Assembly (NCBI RefSeq): GCF_000378985.1 | Contig: NZ_KB905370.1 | Span: 2,921,210 to 2,985,209 of the forward strand | Length of the DNA: 64,000 nt | Direction of reading: 5' to 3' | Origin: Ensifer sp. BR816 | GTDB lineage: Bacteria > Pseudomonadota > Alphaproteobacteria > Rhizobiales > Rhizobiaceae | Shown: positions 46,892-55,460 of the stretch, in pieces | Position numbering within the stretch: position 1 is the stretch's first letter | How the letters are laid out: every line of letters starts with the position of its first letter | The notes under the pieces: generated by a model | Told to the model about the DNA's origin: nothing | Database searches by the model: none | Seen by the model: only the letters and a program-made list of their open reading frames with translations | Translations under genes and position numbers: made by a program

Positions 46892-47715
46892 GTGACACCT
46901 TCCGCAATCGGCTGATGGTCGGCGTCGCGCTCGCCCTCGCGGCCATCTACCTCTTCCCGCTCTACTGGATGTACATCACCGCGTTGAAGACCGGGTCGGC
47001 GATGTTCGCGACCCCACCGAAATTCTTGCCCAGCGAGCCGCAATGGAGCATCTACTCCTACGTCTGGGAAAGCCGCAACATGGGGCGCTACCTGTGGAAT
47101 TCGCTGGTTATCGCCCTGGGCGCAGTATCGCTCATCACGGTGCTCGGCGTCGGCTGCGCCTATGTGCTGGCGCGCTACCGCAATGTCTGGGTTGATGTCG
47201 GGCTGTTCCTGATCCTGATGCTTCAGGTGCTGCCCGCCTCGCTGATGGTGACGCCGATCTTCGTTGGCTTCTCGCAATTCGGCCTGCTCGACATGCCGCG
47301 GCTTGCCGTCATCCTGGCGATTGCCGCAAAGAGCATGCCCTTTTTCGTCGTGCTCGTCCGGGCGACTTTCATGAGTGTCCCGATGGAACTCGAAGAGGCG
47401 GCGCTGGTCGACGGCAATTCGCGGATCGGCGCGTTCTTCAACATCGTCCTGCCGCTTGCGAGAAACGGCATCCTGGTCAGCGCAATCCTGATCTTCATGC
47501 AGGCCTTCGGCGAATTCGTCTATTCGAAATCGCTGATCCAGGCGGTGGAACTGCAGCCCGCCAGCGTCGGCCTCAACTCCTTCATGGGACCGAACACCAA
47601 TGAATGGAACAACATCATGGCCTACGCCACGATCTACGTGACGCCCATTCTCGCCGCCTTCGTCCTCTTGCAGCGCCGCATCGTTTCCGGCCTCACCTCG
47701 GGAGCCCTCAAATGA
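46888..47715 (+). CDS. Sugar ABC permease 2 (MalG-like)
   Basis: A 275-residue permease with six membrane segments and the EAA motif LEEAALVDGNSRIGAFFNIV near residue 167. It overlaps the preceding permease and the following ATPase by four bases each, so the three are translationally coupled. Confidence 0.93.
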   Translation: MSDTFRNRLMVGVALALAAIYLFPLYWMYITALKTGSAMFATPPKFLPSEPQWSIYSYVWESRNMGRYLWNSLVIALGAVSLITVLGVGCAYVLARYRNVWVDVGLFLILMLQVLPASLMVTPIFVGFSQFGLLDMPRLAVILAIAAKSMPFFVVLVRATFMSVPMELEEAALVDGNSRIGAFFNIVLPLARNGILVSAILIFMQAFGEFVYSKSLIQAVELQPASVGLNSFMGPNTNEWNNIMAYATIYVTPILAAFVLLQRRIVSGLTSGALK

Positions 47716-48842
47716 CCCTCCAGATCGAGCTCAACGGCGTCAACAAATACTATGGGGCCTTCCACGCGTTGAAGGACATCAACCTCGCCATAGAGGAGGG
47801 GACGTTCGTTGCGCTTGTAGGTCCTTCCGGCTGCGGCAAGTCCACACTGCTCCGCTCGCTCGCCGGCCTCGAGAAGATCACGACCGGAGATATGAAGATC
47901 GCCGGGCAACTGATGAACAACGTTCCGCCGCGCAAGCGCGACGTCGCGATGGTGTTCCAGTCCTACGCGCTCTACCCGCACATGACCGTCGAGGAGAACT
48001 TGACCTACAGTCTGCGCATTCGCGGCGTGAAGAAGGCGGAAGCCCGCAAGGCGGCCGAAGAGGTGGCCGCGACCACGGGGCTCTCGCACCTGATGAAACG
48101 CTATCCGCGGGAGCTGTCGGGTGGCCAGCGCCAGCGCGTGGCGATGAGCCGCGCCATCATCCGTCATCCGAAGGCCTTCCTGTTCGACGAGCCGCTCTCG
48201 AACCTCGACGCCGCCCTTCGGGTCCACATGCGCAAGGAGATCCGGGCACTGCACGATCGGCTGCACGCAACGTCGGTCTATGTGACGCACGACCAGATCG
48301 AGGCGATGACCATGGCCGACCACGTCGTCGTCATGCGCGACGGCGTGATCGAGCAGCAGGGACGGCCGCTCGACCTCTATGACAAACCTGCCAACCGTTT
48401 CGTTGCCGGCTTCATCGGATCGCCGGCGATGAACTTCATCCCGGCCATCGTCGGCGAGGGCGGGTTGGACGCAATCCTCGATTTCGGCAGGACGCGGGCG
48501 AGGCTGCCGCTAGCCACTCGCCTGGCGCCCGGCCTTGCCGTCTCGGTCGGCATCCGCCCGGAGCATATCAGGATCGTCGCCGCCGGCGAGGGGGCCTTCG
48601 ATATTCCCGTCGGCATCGTCGAGTCAACGGGCTCGGCCACATACGTCACCACCGCGACGCAACCCGAATTGACGGTCGTCGAGACCGGACGCGGAGAGGT
48701 GAAAAGCGGCGACGTCATCGGACTGGCGATCGATCCGAGGCAATTGCATTTGTTCGACGCGGAAACGGGGAAGCGGATCGAGGCGTCGCCCGCCATGGCC
48801 GCCTCCCCGCCGCGCCTCCAGCTTGCCGAGCGGGCGAGATAG
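47712..48842 (+). CDS. Sugar ABC ATPase (MalK/UgpC-like)
   Basis: A 376-residue ATPase: Walker A GPSGCGKST (about residue 37), signature LSGGQRQRVAMSRA (about 136), Walker B FLFDEPLSNLD, H-loop VTHDQIEAMTMAD, and a C-terminal TOBE domain from about 240. The start at 47712 overlaps the permease stop. Last gene of the LacI-controlled operon; it converges on the GntR gene. Confidence 0.95.
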   Translation: MTLQIELNGVNKYYGAFHALKDINLAIEEGTFVALVGPSGCGKSTLLRSLAGLEKITTGDMKIAGQLMNNVPPRKRDVAMVFQSYALYPHMTVEENLTYSLRIRGVKKAEARKAAEEVAATTGLSHLMKRYPRELSGGQRQRVAMSRAIIRHPKAFLFDEPLSNLDAALRVHMRKEIRALHDRLHATSVYVTHDQIEAMTMADHVVVMRDGVIEQQGRPLDLYDKPANRFVAGFIGSPAMNFIPAIVGEGGLDAILDFGRTRARLPLATRLAPGLAVSVGIRPEHIRIVAAGEGAFDIPVGIVESTGSATYVTTATQPELTVVETGRGEVKSGDVIGLAIDPRQLHLFDAETGKRIEASPAMAASPPRLQLAERAR

Positions 48843-48866
48843 GGCGGCGACCGGGGCCGCGCGTCT

Positions 48867-49610
48867 TTATGAGGACGGCTCTTGCGCCCTCAGATTCAGG
48901 ATCAGCCGCTCCTGGCCAACCCGGATGACGTGTTCCATGGCGCTGCGTGCGCCCTCTTCGTTGCGGCGGCCGATCTCCTCGACGATGCGAATATGCGCCA
49001 TGGCGACCCGATCGATTTCGGCGTCATCGGCTGACGGGCTTGTGAGCCTGAATACACCGACCAGTGCGGCCTCGATCAGGCTCCCGACCGAGCGCATGAA
49101 GGGATTGAGCGACGCCTCCAGCAGCCGCAGGTGAAATTCGAGGTCGGCTTTCGCCAGCGTCTGGCCGCTATGGCCCGCGTCCGCCATGGCTACGGCAAGC
49201 CGCATCATCCAGGCGATATCGGCATCGGTTGCGCGGCGGGCGGCGAGGCTTGCCGCATAGGGTTCGAGGGCGAGGCGCACTTCGCTGACGTGACGCAGGA
49301 ACGTCTCGTCGACGCCGGCGCTGAAATGCCAGGTGAGCACATCGCCATCGAACAGGTTCCAGTTGGCCCGCGGCATGACGCGCGTGCCGATCCGCGCCCG
49401 AGCCACGACGAGCCCCTTGGCGGCAAGCGTCTTCATCGCTTCGCGCAGGACGGTTCGGGAAACGTTGAAGCGCGCCGCAAGTTCCGTGTCGCCGGGAAGC
49501 GTCTCGCCGACCGGGAACTGACCGGAAACGATCGCCTGGCCAAGCTCGTCGACGACGAGCCTGTGGCTGGTTCGCTTGCCCGGCTGATTGCCGAAACCCG
49601 ACGACGGCAT
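48867..49610 (-). CDS. GntR-family (FadR-type) regulator
   Basis: A 247-residue regulator with an N-terminal winged helix (LGQAIVSGQFPVGETLPGDT, then ELAARFNVSRTVLREAMKTL) and a C-terminal all-helical FCD ligand domain. Metal-binding candidates are Asp in ATDADIAW and His in LEFHLRLLEAS. Immediately downstream of the galactofuranose-type importer on the same strand, so it probably controls that importer. Confidence 0.92.
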   Translation of the reverse strand: MPSSGFGNQPGKRTSHRLVVDELGQAIVSGQFPVGETLPGDTELAARFNVSRTVLREAMKTLAAKGLVVARARIGTRVMPRANWNLFDGDVLTWHFSAGVDETFLRHVSEVRLALEPYAASLAARRATDADIAWMMRLAVAMADAGHSGQTLAKADLEFHLRLLEASLNPFMRSVGSLIEAALVGVFRLTSPSADDAEIDRVAMAHIRIVEEIGRRNEEGARSAMEHVIRVGQERLILNLRAQEPSS

Positions 49611-49631
49611 TTTACACGGCCCTCCACCTCG

Positions 49632-50600
49632 TCATGCGTGTTGCCGTTCGGGACGGGACAGGCGGATGATACCCTTCTGGAGCAGGATGAAGGCAAAGAG
49701 CAGCAGGCCGATCAGGATCTTGGTCCACCAGCTCGAAAGCGTTCCGTCGAAGGTGATGTAGGTCTGGATGAGACCCTGGATGAAGATGCCAACCAGCGTG
49801 CCGGCAACGAAGCCCGACCCGCCGGTCAACAGCGTGCCGCCGATGACGACCGCGGTGATCGCATCGAGCTCGACGCCGACCGCAGCGAGAGAATAGCCGG
49901 CGGAGGTATAGAGCGAGAAGACGATGCCGGAGAGACCTGCCAGCAGCCCCGAAAGTGCGTAGATCCTGATCGTCGTGCCGGCGACAGGCACGCCCATGAG
50001 TTTGGCCGTCGCCGTGCCGCCGCCAAGCGCATAGACATTGGTGCCGAAACGCGTCCGGTGCGCAACGAGGATGCCGACCGCGAAGACAAGCAGCATGAGC
50101 CCGCCGATGAGGGTGATCCGTCCGCCGCCCGGCAGCTTGAAGTAGAGGCTCTTCAACGTCGCGTAGAACGGATGCTTGATCGGGATGGAATCGATCGAGA
50201 GCACGAAGGCCATGCCGCGGGCGAGGAACATTCCGGCAAGGGTGACGATGAAGGCCGGCATTTCGAGGTGATGGATGATCGCGCCCATCAGCGCCCCGAA
50301 GAGCGTCGTGATCGCAAGAACCAGGGCGAAAGCGGCAAGTGGATGTATGCTGGTCTGTTCGAGCACGACGGCGAGGAAGACGCCGGTAAAGGCGATCACC
50401 GCGCCGACAGAGAGGTCGATGCCACCCGAGAGAATGACGAAGGTCATGCCGACGGCGGCAATGCCGAGGAAGGCGTTGTCGGTGAGTAGGTTGCCGATTA
50501 CCCGCGTCGAAAGCATGTTCGGGTATTGCGCCACACAGAGCGCGTAGCTCAGAAGGAAGATCAGGATCGTTGCCGTAAGCGGAAGGTATTTCTGCTTCAT
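49632..50600 (-). CDS. yjfF: CUT2 sugar ABC permease (YjfF-like)
   Basis: A 322-residue permease (MKQKYLPLTATILIFLLSYA start) with about nine membrane segments and the RbsC motif GMTFVILSGGIDLSVGAVI near residue 50. The ATG overlaps the stop of the preceding permease. The frame is open upstream to 50945, but that is overlap with the previous gene. E. coli YjfF, the second permease of the galactofuranose system, is the nearest named relative by context. Confidence 0.88.
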   Translation of the reverse strand: MKQKYLPLTATILIFLLSYALCVAQYPNMLSTRVIGNLLTDNAFLGIAAVGMTFVILSGGIDLSVGAVIAFTGVFLAVVLEQTSIHPLAAFALVLAITTLFGALMGAIIHHLEMPAFIVTLAGMFLARGMAFVLSIDSIPIKHPFYATLKSLYFKLPGGGRITLIGGLMLLVFAVGILVAHRTRFGTNVYALGGGTATAKLMGVPVAGTTIRIYALSGLLAGLSGIVFSLYTSAGYSLAAVGVELDAITAVVIGGTLLTGGSGFVAGTLVGIFIQGLIQTYITFDGTLSSWWTKILIGLLLFAFILLQKGIIRLSRPERQHA

Positions 50601-51622
50601 TTTGCTTCTCGCTCGGTCGGCTTGCCGGCTGCGCGTGGCATGCTCACGTATGTGAAGGCGGTCCGGAAACGGGGCGACTGCAGCACCAGGATGAAGACGA
50701 TGATCGCCGCCTTGATGATCAGGTTGAATTCCGGCGGGAAGCCCGACAGGAGGATGCCGGTGTTGATCGCCTGGATGATGACGGCGCCGAGCACCGATGC
50801 GGCGATGCTGAACCGGCCGCCGAGCAGCGACGTCCCGCCGACCACGACCGCGAGGATCGCGTCGAGCTCCAGCCAGAGCCCGGCATTGTTGGCGTCGGCC
50901 CCCTTGATGTCGGCGGCGGCGATGATACCGGCGATCGCCGCGCACAGGCCGGAAAGGACATAAGCCGCGATCAGCAGCACCGGCGTGAAGACGCCCGAGA
51001 GCGTGCTCGCCTCCCTGTTGACGCCGACCGCTTCGACCAGCATCCCGAGCGCCGTCTGCCGGACGACGAGCGCGACCAGAATGCCGAAGATCAGCCAGAT
51101 GACGACTGGCATCGGCAGGCCCAGGAAGGAGCCGCTGCCGATGAAGATGAGGCCGGGATCGATGAAGGTGAGGATGGCGCCCTCGGTGATGAGCTGGGCG
51201 ATGCCGCGCCCGGCGACCATCAGCACGAGGGTGGCGATGATCGGCTGGATATCGAGGACGGCGACGAGGATGCCGTTCCAGACCCCGCAGAGGATGCCGA
51301 CGGCGAGCGTGACAAGCAGCGTCTCGACGAGTGAATGGCCGGAGGTGATCAGCGAGGCGGATACCGCGCCGCAGATCGCCATCACGGCGCCGACCGAGAG
51401 ATCGATGCCCTTGGTGGCGATGACGACCGTCATGCCGATCGCCAGCAGCACCACGGGCGCGCCGCGGTTGAGGATATCGATGAGGCTGCCGTAAAGCCGG
51501 CCGTTCTGGATCTGCAGGTTGAGGAAACCTGGAAAAATGATTGAAATCGCGGTGATAATGATTGCCAGCGCGATCAATTGCGGCAGCAGCCTGCCAAGAT
51601 AGGTCCGGACGGTCGATGTCAC
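50597..51622 (-). CDS. ytfT: CUT2 sugar ABC permease (YtfT-like)
   Basis: A 341-residue permease with about nine hydrophobic segments and GMTVVIATKGIDLSVGAVMA near residue 62. Overlaps both neighbours (ATPase and second permease) by four bases. Two distinct permeases with one double-cassette ATPase is the YtfQRT-YjfF layout. Confidence 0.88.
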   Translation of the reverse strand: MTSTVRTYLGRLLPQLIALAIIITAISIIFPGFLNLQIQNGRLYGSLIDILNRGAPVVLLAIGMTVVIATKGIDLSVGAVMAICGAVSASLITSGHSLVETLLVTLAVGILCGVWNGILVAVLDIQPIIATLVLMVAGRGIAQLITEGAILTFIDPGLIFIGSGSFLGLPMPVVIWLIFGILVALVVRQTALGMLVEAVGVNREASTLSGVFTPVLLIAAYVLSGLCAAIAGIIAAADIKGADANNAGLWLELDAILAVVVGGTSLLGGRFSIAASVLGAVIIQAINTGILLSGFPPEFNLIIKAAIIVFILVLQSPRFRTAFTYVSMPRAAGKPTEREAK

Positions 51623-53136
51623 GATGCCTCCCGCTCGTTTGCCGCTGCGATCGCTTCGACGATCTGATGCGCTGTAATACGGTCTCCGCCGAGCTCGGCG
51701 ACGTGGCTGCGGTCGCGCAGCACGACGACCCGCGAGCTATAGGCGACCAGCTCCTCGATTTCGGACGAGATGACGATCAACGACAGGCCCTTCTCGCGCA
51801 GGCTCTCGATCAGCCTGACGATCTCGGCATGCGCGCCGACATCGATGCCGCGCGTCGGTTCGTCGAGGATCAGGAATTCTGGTTCGGTCGCAAGCCAGCG
51901 GGCGAGGATCGCCTTCTGCTGGTTGCCGCCGGATAGGAGCTTGATCGGCTTCTCGCGGTCGGCGGTGCGGATGTCGAGCGCCCGAATATACTGATCGGCC
52001 AGCCGGTTCTGTTCGGCGCGCGAGAGCGGCCGCGTCCAGCCGCGCCTTGCCTGCAGGGCGAGCACGATGTTCTCGCGCACCGACAAATCGCCGACGATAC
52101 CGGCCGTCTTGCGGTCTTCCGGGCAGAAGCCGAATTTGTGGCGGATCGCGGCCCGCGGCGACGACAGATCGACCGTCTGGCCGTCGATTTCCGCGCTGCC
52201 GCTGTCGGCGCGATGGGCGCCGAAAAGCACCTCCGCTGTCTCGGTGCGCCCCGAGCCGAGCAAGCCGGCGATGCCGACCACCTCGCCGGCCCGGACGTCG
52301 AGATCGAAAGGGTTGATACGGCCGCGGCGGCCATAGTTCCTGAAGCGGTAGCGCATCCGGCCTTCGGCGGTTTCGGTGCGCGCAGAATGAATCTCGGCTG
52401 CGAGCTCACGACCGATCATCATGGCGATCAGGTCGCGCCGGTTGAGGTCGGAGGTTTCGCGCGTGCCGACCAGCTGACCGTTGCGCAGCACGGTGATGCG
52501 GTCGGAGATTTCGTAGACCTGCTCGAGGAAGTGGGTGATGAAGATGATGCCGAGCCCGCGCGCCTTGAGGCGCCGGACGATGCGGAAGAGCATGGCGACC
52601 TCGTGCGCGTCGAGGCTCGCCGTCGGCTCGTCGAGGATCAGCACCTTGCCGGACAGATCGACGGCGCGGGCGATCGCCACGACCTGCTGGATCGCCACCG
52701 AATAGCTTGCCAGGTCGCGGGTGACATCAAGGTCGAGCTCGTATTCGGCGAGCAGTTCGCGGGCCTTGCGGTTCATGGTGCGCGTATCGACCATGCCGAA
52801 GCGGCGCGGCTGGCGTCCGAGGAAGAGATTTTCCGCGACCGTCAGGTTCGGCAGGAGGTTTACCTCCTGGTAGACGGTGCCGATACCGAGCCGCTGGGCA
52901 TCGAAAGTATCGCGCGGGTCGACCTCTGCGCCGTCGAGCAGAATGCTGCCTCCGTCCCGCCGATAGGCGCCGGTCAGGCACTTGATAAGCGTCGATTTGC
53001 CGGCGCCGTTTTCACCGAGCAGCGCATGAACCTCGCCACGCCGCAGGTGAAAATCGACCTTGTCGAGAGCCTTCGTTCCGGGAAAGCCCTTCTCGATCCG
53101 GACAGCCGAAAGAATATTGTCGCTGTTGGTCTGCAT
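51619..53136 (-). CDS. ytfR: CUT2 sugar ABC ATPase, two cassettes (YtfR-like)
   Basis: A 505-residue ATPase with two cassettes. The first has Walker A GENGAGKST (about residue 42) and Walker B VLILDEPTASLD. The second has GLLGSGRTETA in the degenerate Walker A position and LSGGNQQKAILARWL with FLILDEPTRGID. The start at 53136 (MQTNSDNIL) is chosen because the fold begins there, though the ribosome binding site is weak; the frame is open to 53283. Confidence 0.92.
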   Translation of the reverse strand: MQTNSDNILSAVRIEKGFPGTKALDKVDFHLRRGEVHALLGENGAGKSTLIKCLTGAYRRDGGSILLDGAEVDPRDTFDAQRLGIGTVYQEVNLLPNLTVAENLFLGRQPRRFGMVDTRTMNRKARELLAEYELDLDVTRDLASYSVAIQQVVAIARAVDLSGKVLILDEPTASLDAHEVAMLFRIVRRLKARGLGIIFITHFLEQVYEISDRITVLRNGQLVGTRETSDLNRRDLIAMMIGRELAAEIHSARTETAEGRMRYRFRNYGRRGRINPFDLDVRAGEVVGIAGLLGSGRTETAEVLFGAHRADSGSAEIDGQTVDLSSPRAAIRHKFGFCPEDRKTAGIVGDLSVRENIVLALQARRGWTRPLSRAEQNRLADQYIRALDIRTADREKPIKLLSGGNQQKAILARWLATEPEFLILDEPTRGIDVGAHAEIVRLIESLREKGLSLIVISSEIEELVAYSSRVVVLRDRSHVAELGGDRITAHQIVEAIAAANEREAS

Positions 53137-53289
53137 GAAACTGTCTCTGCGTTGGAAGGCGGTGCAATCGGCCTCTGGGGCGGATGCACGCCATTCCTCG
53201 CCATGGGTCAGGCGTTCTTTCGCGGTGCGCGGCACAAGCCGCGGAACATTACGGCCCGCGCGAGCGTATCGCGCGGACCGCAAGCGAGA

Positions 53290-54252
53290 TCAGTATCCGA
53301 GGCCCTTCTTTTCCTCGTAGACCTTCATCGGATCGTCGGCCTGGGTATAAAGCTTCGATTCCGTCTGGATCCACTTCGCCGGTTCCTTGCCGTCCTTCAG
53401 ATAGGTGGCAAGCACGTCGAAGGCGGGGCCGGCCATGTTCGGCGTCAGCTCGACTGTGGCGTTGGCTTCGCCGGCGGCCATGGCCTGGAAGATATCCGGC
53501 ACGGCATCGATCGAGACGACGAGGATGTCCTTGCCCGGCTTCAGGCCGGCTTCCTTGATCGCCTGGATGGCGCCGACGGCCATGTCGTCGTTATGGGCAT
53601 AGAGCGCGCAGATGTTCTTGCCGCCGTCCTCGGCCTTCAGGAAGCTTTCCATGACTTCCTTGCCCTTGGTGCGGGTGAAGTCGCCGGTCTGGCTGCGGAC
53701 GATCTTCAGGTTGTCCTTGCCGGCGAGCGCCGCTTCGAAGCCTTTCTTGCGATCGATCGCCGGGGAGGAGCCCGTCGTGCCCTGAAGCTCGACGACGTTG
53801 CAGGGCTTGCCGGCAACCGTGTCGACAAGCCACTTGCCGGCGACATTGCCCTCATGCACGAGATCGGATGTCACCGCCGTCAGGTAGAGCTCCTTCGGTG
53901 CGTCGACGGTGCGGTCGAGCAGGATCACCGGAATTTCCGCATCCTTGGCTTCCTGCAGGACTTCGTCCCAGCCGGTGGCGACGACCGGCGCCAGAAGGAT
54001 GGCGTTGACGCCCTGGGCGATGAAGGACCGGATCGCCTTGATCTGGTTTTCCTGCTTCTGCTGGGCATCGGCGAATTTCAGGTCGATGCCGCGCTGTTCG
54101 GCCTGCTGCTTGGTCAGCGTCGTCTCGGCGGCGCGCCAGCCGGACTCCGAACCGATCTGGGAAAAGCCGACGACCAGATCGGCAGCCGAGGCGCTGCCGA
54201 AGGTGCAGGCAGCAAGGATCGTTGCACTAGCAAGTGCCTTCACGAATTTCAT
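53290..54252 (-). CDS. ytfQ: Periplasmic sugar-binding protein (YtfQ-like)
   Basis: A 320-residue type I binding protein with a signal peptide (MKFVKALASATILAACTFGS) and the YtfQ/RbsB mature start ADLVVGFSQIGSESGWRAAE. The motif AQGVNAILLAPVVATGW (about residue 80) follows. GGAGG lies five bases before the start. First gene of the importer operon; galactofuranose is the substrate of E. coli YtfQ, but the ligand here is inferred. Confidence 0.9.
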   Translation of the reverse strand: MKFVKALASATILAACTFGSASAADLVVGFSQIGSESGWRAAETTLTKQQAEQRGIDLKFADAQQKQENQIKAIRSFIAQGVNAILLAPVVATGWDEVLQEAKDAEIPVILLDRTVDAPKELYLTAVTSDLVHEGNVAGKWLVDTVAGKPCNVVELQGTTGSSPAIDRKKGFEAALAGKDNLKIVRSQTGDFTRTKGKEVMESFLKAEDGGKNICALYAHNDDMAVGAIQAIKEAGLKPGKDILVVSIDAVPDIFQAMAAGEANATVELTPNMAGPAFDVLATYLKDGKEPAKWIQTESKLYTQADDPMKVYEEKKGLGY

Positions 54253-54404
54253 GATTTCCTCCCAAAGAAAGCTGCTCTCCATGCAGCTGTCGAGAAAAAA
54301 TCATATAATATTACTTTTGTAAACTCACATTTGTCGCGGCCGCCGCTCGTCCCCAAAAATTCCGCCTGAAATTGTGGGGGCGGGTCCCGTCGCTGCCACG
54401 CGTA

Positions 54405-55451
54405 TCAAAGCGTCGCCAGCGTTCGGTTGGCTATCCCACCCCGGTAGGACTGTTGGATCCGCACCTTCTCCTCCAGCGCGACGACGATGTCCTCGCCGAA
54501 ATCGACACCATGCGCGGCTTCGATCTCGGGAAGCCCGCCGGGGGTGAAGACGTTGGCTTCCAGTATGCGATCGCCGACGATATCGAGGCCGACCAGGAAC
54601 ATGCCGTCCTCGATCAGTTTGGGGCGCAATTTATCCGCGATCGCGAGAATTTCCGGCGTGACGGTCGCCGGTTCTGCAGTGCCGCTGGCATGCAGGTTCG
54701 AGCGAACGTCGCCCTTCGCCGGGACGCGCCGGAACGCGGCATAAGCGCCTTCGCGTTCGAGCGGCCGCCCGTTCATCAGGAAAAGCCGGATGTCGCCGCC
54801 GACCGCGTCCGGCAGATAGGTCTGGGCGATCAGATATCCGGCCCCGCTCGCCGCCTCGAAAATCTGGTTGAGATTGACCTCCTCCTTGGACTGGATCTTG
54901 AAGACATTCTTGCCCCCCGACCCCTGCAGCGGTTTCAGGATGACCCCGTCCGGGTGCGCTTCGATGAAGCTGCGGATTTCCTCGATGCTCCTGGAGATCA
55001 TCGTCGTTGGCCGGACGATTTCCGGGAAGCCCTGGAAGTAGAGCTTGTTCTGTGCCAGCGCCAGACCGTCGGGATCATTGACGACGATGACGCCACGGGC
55101 CGCGGCCAGCCGGCCGAAATTGGTCCCGACATAGACCGCCCAGGGACGTCGATCGGCGTCCTCGGACGGGTCGTTCCTCAGAAACAGCACCTGGACCTCG
55201 CGGATGTCCATGGTGATGACCTTCGCTTGAGCTTCCTTGAGACTTGTCAGCAACGTTTCCGGCTTCTTCGGTTTGGCGCCGTTCAGGGTGGTGGCGCGGA
55301 TCAGCAAGCTGTCGTCCGGTCGAAGCACGAAATCCCCGGGCGTGACATAGCAGACCTCATGGCCACGGGAGAGTGCGGCGAGCGCCAGCGACGTCGTCGT
55401 GTAATACGTCGCCTCGCCCTCGATGGAGTTGACGAAAAAGGCGATGCGCAT
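54405..55451 (-). CDS. ATP-grasp ligase (glutathione synthetase-like)
   Basis: A 348-residue ATP-grasp enzyme. An N-terminal pre-ATP-grasp domain (MRIAFFVNSIEGEATYYTTT) is followed by the ATP-binding core: GVILKPLQGSGGKNVFKI near residue 170 is the glycine-rich loop, and the metal-binding E-x-N pattern is in RILEANVFTPGG near residue 307. It resembles GshB/RimK-type ligases that join an amino acid to a peptide. It lies 9 bases downstream of the DUF1704 peptidase gene, so it is the last gene of a three-gene operon. Not likely to be the housekeeping GshB, given this context. Confidence 0.85.
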   Translation of the reverse strand: MRIAFFVNSIEGEATYYTTTSLALAALSRGHEVCYVTPGDFVLRPDDSLLIRATTLNGAKPKKPETLLTSLKEAQAKVITMDIREVQVLFLRNDPSEDADRRPWAVYVGTNFGRLAAARGVIVVNDPDGLALAQNKLYFQGFPEIVRPTTMISRSIEEIRSFIEAHPDGVILKPLQGSGGKNVFKIQSKEEVNLNQIFEAASGAGYLIAQTYLPDAVGGDIRLFLMNGRPLEREGAYAAFRRVPAKGDVRSNLHASGTAEPATVTPEILAIADKLRPKLIEDGMFLVGLDIVGDRILEANVFTPGGLPEIEAAHGVDFGEDIVVALEEKVRIQQSYRGGIANRTLATL

Positions 55452-55460
55452 GAGCGGCTC

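Noticed and set aside
52138..54369. 743-residue plus-strand frame opposite the YtfR/YtfQ-like genes
   Set aside because: Antisense shadow spanning two real genes and the gap between them; no ribosome binding site or domain.
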